A stretch of 8,206 nt of DNA from contig NZ_DXUU01000076.1 of the NCBI RefSeq assembly GCF_019417665.1, positions 1-8,206 on the forward strand. Reading direction: 5' to 3'. This stretch comes from Ruminococcus sp. Its GTDB lineage: Bacteria; Bacillota; Clostridia; Oscillospirales; Ruminococcaceae. The notes below the pieces were generated by a model, which saw only the letters and a program-made list of their open reading frames with translations, searched no databases and had not been told where the DNA came from. Made by a program: the position numbers and the translations under genes. Below, piece by piece: positions 6,526-8,206 of the stretch (positions within the stretch are counted from its first letter, which is position 1; each line of letters begins with the position of its first letter).

Positions 6526-6966
6526 TTAAATCAAAACAATTTTAAATCCCGCATCAGTTAATATCTTTTTATGTTCCATATCAATCGGAGAACTATCAGG
6601 ATTTGGTATACCAAGAACGAGTAACTGTCTTGCTCGAGAAAAAGCTACATAAGCTAACCTATTCCCCTCTCTAACTTCCCCATTTTTTGTTGCAAACCAA
6701 TCATACCAATGAGAGCCACTTTCATTGGTATTTCTTGAGTGACTATATGCAGATATAAATAATACTGCATCTAAACTCATCCCCTTGCAACTATGAATAG
6801 TTTCAACAGAACAATTAAAATTCTCATTTACATCATTTCCGATATCATTTTTTATCTTGTTCTGAGAACAGCCTTTTCGAATCGATCCTAAATCTGGCTC
6901 TACTTTTTGCCCATTATAGACTATACAGTCTACTAAAATTTGTTGCAATGACTTTTTCCATTCTTT
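6526..6966 (-). CDS. UvrD-like SF1 helicase, C-terminal fragment after an in-frame stop
   Basis: This continues the same reading frame as the fragment at 6967-8206, separated from it only by one TGA codon (6967-6969). The first in-frame initiator is a TTG at 6948 (140 residues from there), without a clear ribosome binding site, so independent translation is doubtful. Counted from that TTG, helicase motif V is at about 47-64 (SVETIHSCKGMSLDAVLF) and motif VI at 94-112 (EGNRLAYVAFSRARQLLVL, with the catalytic-type Arg). Both are intact, so the gene was recently functional or the stop is a single late change. On its own this piece cannot be an active helicase. It ends with TAA 104 nt before WYL2. 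Confidence 0.75.
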   Translation of the reverse strand, partial: KEWKKSLQQILVDCIVYNGQKVEPDLGSIRKGCSQNKIKNDIGNDVNENFNCSVETIHSCKGMSLDAVLFISAYSHSRNTNESGSHWYDWFATKNGEVREGNRLAYVAFSRARQLLVLGIPNPDSSPIDMEHKKILTDAGFKIVLI

Positions 6967-6969
6967 TCA
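6967..6969 (-). other. In-frame TGA splitting the UvrD-like helicase
   Basis: The frame reads ...DLT, TGA, KEWKKSL..., with homology to the SF1 helicase fold on both sides and no frame change. A single base change (for example TGG or CGA to TGA) explains it. General TGA recoding is unlikely, because the GIY-YIG, 174-aa and WYL2 genes all end at TGA at sensible places and TGG encodes Trp throughout. Confidence 0.85.
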
Positions 6970-8206
6970 GGTTAAATCAAAATTTCTTAGTCTTTCACAA
7001 GATATCAATTCATGTTTCGCCTTATTGATAATCTGCCGCCATTCATTATCTTCCATTAAAACAGGTTTATAAAGTTTTTTACTATTTGAATGTTCAACAG
7101 ATTTAAAAAAAGATCTGTGAATAGCTCTTGCTAAACACAGAATGCTTGATTGAAAATCACCAACAGAATGACCACTATAATGATAAAATAATACTCTTGC
7201 ATAGTCTTCAATAATATTAACCGACTTATTTTCTTTTTTCCTGCCGTATATTTTATTCCTTAAGCTATTATTTCGAACTATAATTCTACTGTTATGTAAG
7301 TCAAGCTTATTTTCATTAACCAGGCTTTCAAATTTTGAAATTAATTTACCTTCCTCTCCTTTTTTATAAAGTAATGCTATCAACGGCATTTCCACTGATT
7401 GTTCTCGTTTTCCAACTATATACTTTTTCTTATCCAATAAAAACATTGATGCAGACACAATTGAATCATTACTTCTATAATTGGCAGTCAACCGCATTTC
7501 TTTCATTGAGATACCCTTTATAAATTCTTTCGTATCATTTGGAACAATGTTTCGAAATTCATAAATTGATTGATCTAAATCCCCAACCAAATGAATTATA
7601 GTTCCATGTGAATGAAGGCATTTCAAGATTTGTAATTGAATATATGATAAATCCTGACACTCATCTATCAGCAATACCGGAAATCTACCGGCAATACAAC
7701 GAGCTATATCTGCTCTCTTTTGTAACAAATACAAGGAAATCAACTCAATGTCTTCATAAGTAGCAAACCCTGATTTCCAAAAAGTATACTTTAATTCATC
7801 AAGTTTCTTTTTCCTCCACGAAGCTTCAGATAACATTTCATCCAACAAATTTTGCCCATTATATATAAATCCATCATAAATATATTTTTTATTCTTCAAA
7901 TCAAAATGAAATTGATTCGCTCTTATTTTGTTAAGGCTTTGATAAAAGTACTTAGTTTGAAATGAAAAAAGAAAATCACTTGTACATTCCGTTTCTATTA
8001 ATCGAAAACTATGATCCAATGTCTCTTTATTTCTGTATCCGGTAATAATATGAATAAAAGGATTAGCAACATAGTTATGCAACCAACTTGTAAATGTACC
8101 AAGAAAATGTGGATAGTCAATCTGGGTTCCAAGATACTCAACTGTTCTATTCCTTAGAGCCTGTTTAGTATCTTTTAAGAATAATGCGGATAAAAGCGAG
8201 GGAAAC
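6967..8206 (-). CDS. UvrD-like SF1 helicase, N-terminal/central part (5' end missing)
   Basis: DNA helicase of the UvrD/Rep/GajB-like superfamily 1. The frame is open to the window edge (412 codons before the TGA). The first plausible internal start is a TTG at 8082, but homology begins upstream of it (NRTVEYLG, then FLGTFTSWLH, the motif Ib-type GTF region). Counted from that TTG: Walker B VLLIDECQD at 136-144, motif III VGDLDQSIYEFR at 166-177, motif IV LTANYRS at 198-204. The Walker A region must lie upstream and is absent. The residues encoded by the terminal repeat (8153-8206) lack the usual TFTNxAxxE pattern of motif Ia, so the gene was probably cut there by an insertion. Combined with the TGA at 6967 this points to a pseudogene. 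A GajB-type (Gabija) origin is possible, but no TOPRIM partner is in view. Confidence 0.8.
   Translation of the reverse strand, partial: FPSLLSALFLKDTKQALRNRTVEYLGTQIDYPHFLGTFTSWLHNYVANPFIHIITGYRNKETLDHSFRLIETECTSDFLFSFQTKYFYQSLNKIRANQFHFDLKNKKYIYDGFIYNGQNLLDEMLSEASWRKKKLDELKYTFWKSGFATYEDIELISLYLLQKRADIARCIAGRFPVLLIDECQDLSYIQLQILKCLHSHGTIIHLVGDLDQSIYEFRNIVPNDTKEFIKGISMKEMRLTANYRSNDSIVSASMFLLDKKKYIVGKREQSVEMPLIALLYKKGEEGKLISKFESLVNENKLDLHNSRIIVRNNSLRNKIYGRKKENKSVNIIEDYARVLFYHYSGHSVGDFQSSILCLARAIHRSFFKSVEHSNSKKLYKPVLMEDNEWRQIINKAKHELISCERLRNFDLT
8153..8206. repeat. Right copy of 54-bp terminal inverted repeat (probable IS end)
   Basis: Exact reverse complement of bases 1-54. Read outward it begins CTTA-GAGCCTGTTTAG, the same as the left copy, so the same element end faces out of the window on both sides. 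It joins the UvrD-like helicase gene at the point where helicase similarity fades (around the motif Ia/Ib boundary), as expected for an insertion inside the gene. Confidence 0.8.

Noticed and set aside
6967..6969. TGA recoding (alternative code, selenocysteine or read-through)
   Set aside because: Other genes stop at TGA in sensible places, TGG is used for Trp, and no SECIS-like hairpin stands out after the codon. A nonsense change is simpler.
6526..8206. Assigning the UvrD-like gene to a Gabija system (gajB)
   Set aside because: The motifs fit many SF1 helicases. The defining TOPRIM/ATPase partner (GajA) is not in the window and the N-terminus is missing, so no gene symbol is justified.
1..8206. 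CRISPR array, tRNA, rRNA or riboswitch
   Set aside because: No regularly spaced repeats, no cloverleaf-like T-arm/anticodon pattern and no conserved riboswitch core were seen in the intergenic stretches, all of which are under 250 bases.
1..8206. The whole window as one transposon with the 54-bp repeats as its own termini
   Set aside because: No transposase or recombinase is encoded inside, and the right repeat joins the middle of a helicase gene. Flanking IS copies or an assembly break fit better.

Overview
The window is AT-rich DNA with strong AGGAGG-type ribosome binding sites and standard-code stops. All recognisable genes lie on the minus strand. This fits a Clostridia-type Firmicute (a gut or rumen Oscillospiraceae/Ruminococcus-like genome is my guess); no marker gene fixes the taxon. 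I see no rRNA, tRNA or CRISPR array. The content is accessory: nucleases, helicases and WYL-type regulators, the mix typical of an anti-phage defence island.

Layout in the direction of transcription (right to left): (1) 8206-6526, a 5'-truncated UvrD-like SF1 helicase gene, split by one in-frame TGA and probably cut at its upstream end by an insertion sequence; (2) 6421-5429, WYL-domain regulator 2; (3) a promoter and operator, then a three-gene operon at 5319-2212: an unrecognised 114-aa protein, a 735-aa DEAH helicase fused to a C-terminal HNH nuclease, and an unrecognised 174-aa protein whose ATG overlaps the helicase stop; (4) an intrinsic terminator at 2074-2105; (5) an operator and promoter, then WYL regulator 1 at 1970-1008; (6) an operator and promoter, then a GIY-YIG nuclease gene at 931-137. 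The first and last 54 bases of the window are perfect inverted copies of each other and look like the ends of an insertion sequence (IS5/IS1031-like by inference).

The strongest signal is an 18-bp inverted repeat, TGTAC-N8-GTACA. It occurs three times, and each copy lies 10-12 nt upstream of a -10 box: before the GIY-YIG gene, before WYL regulator 1, and before the helicase-HNH operon. I read this as one small regulon in which a WYL protein controls itself, a helicase-nuclease operon and a separate GIY-YIG nuclease. This parallels the control of CBASS and BREX by CapW and BrxR, but the gene set matches no defence system I can name. The helicase-HNH operon with its two orphan partners, plus the co-regulated GIY-YIG nuclease, is the best candidate here for an undescribed system. 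The UvrD-like helicase next door appears to be decaying.
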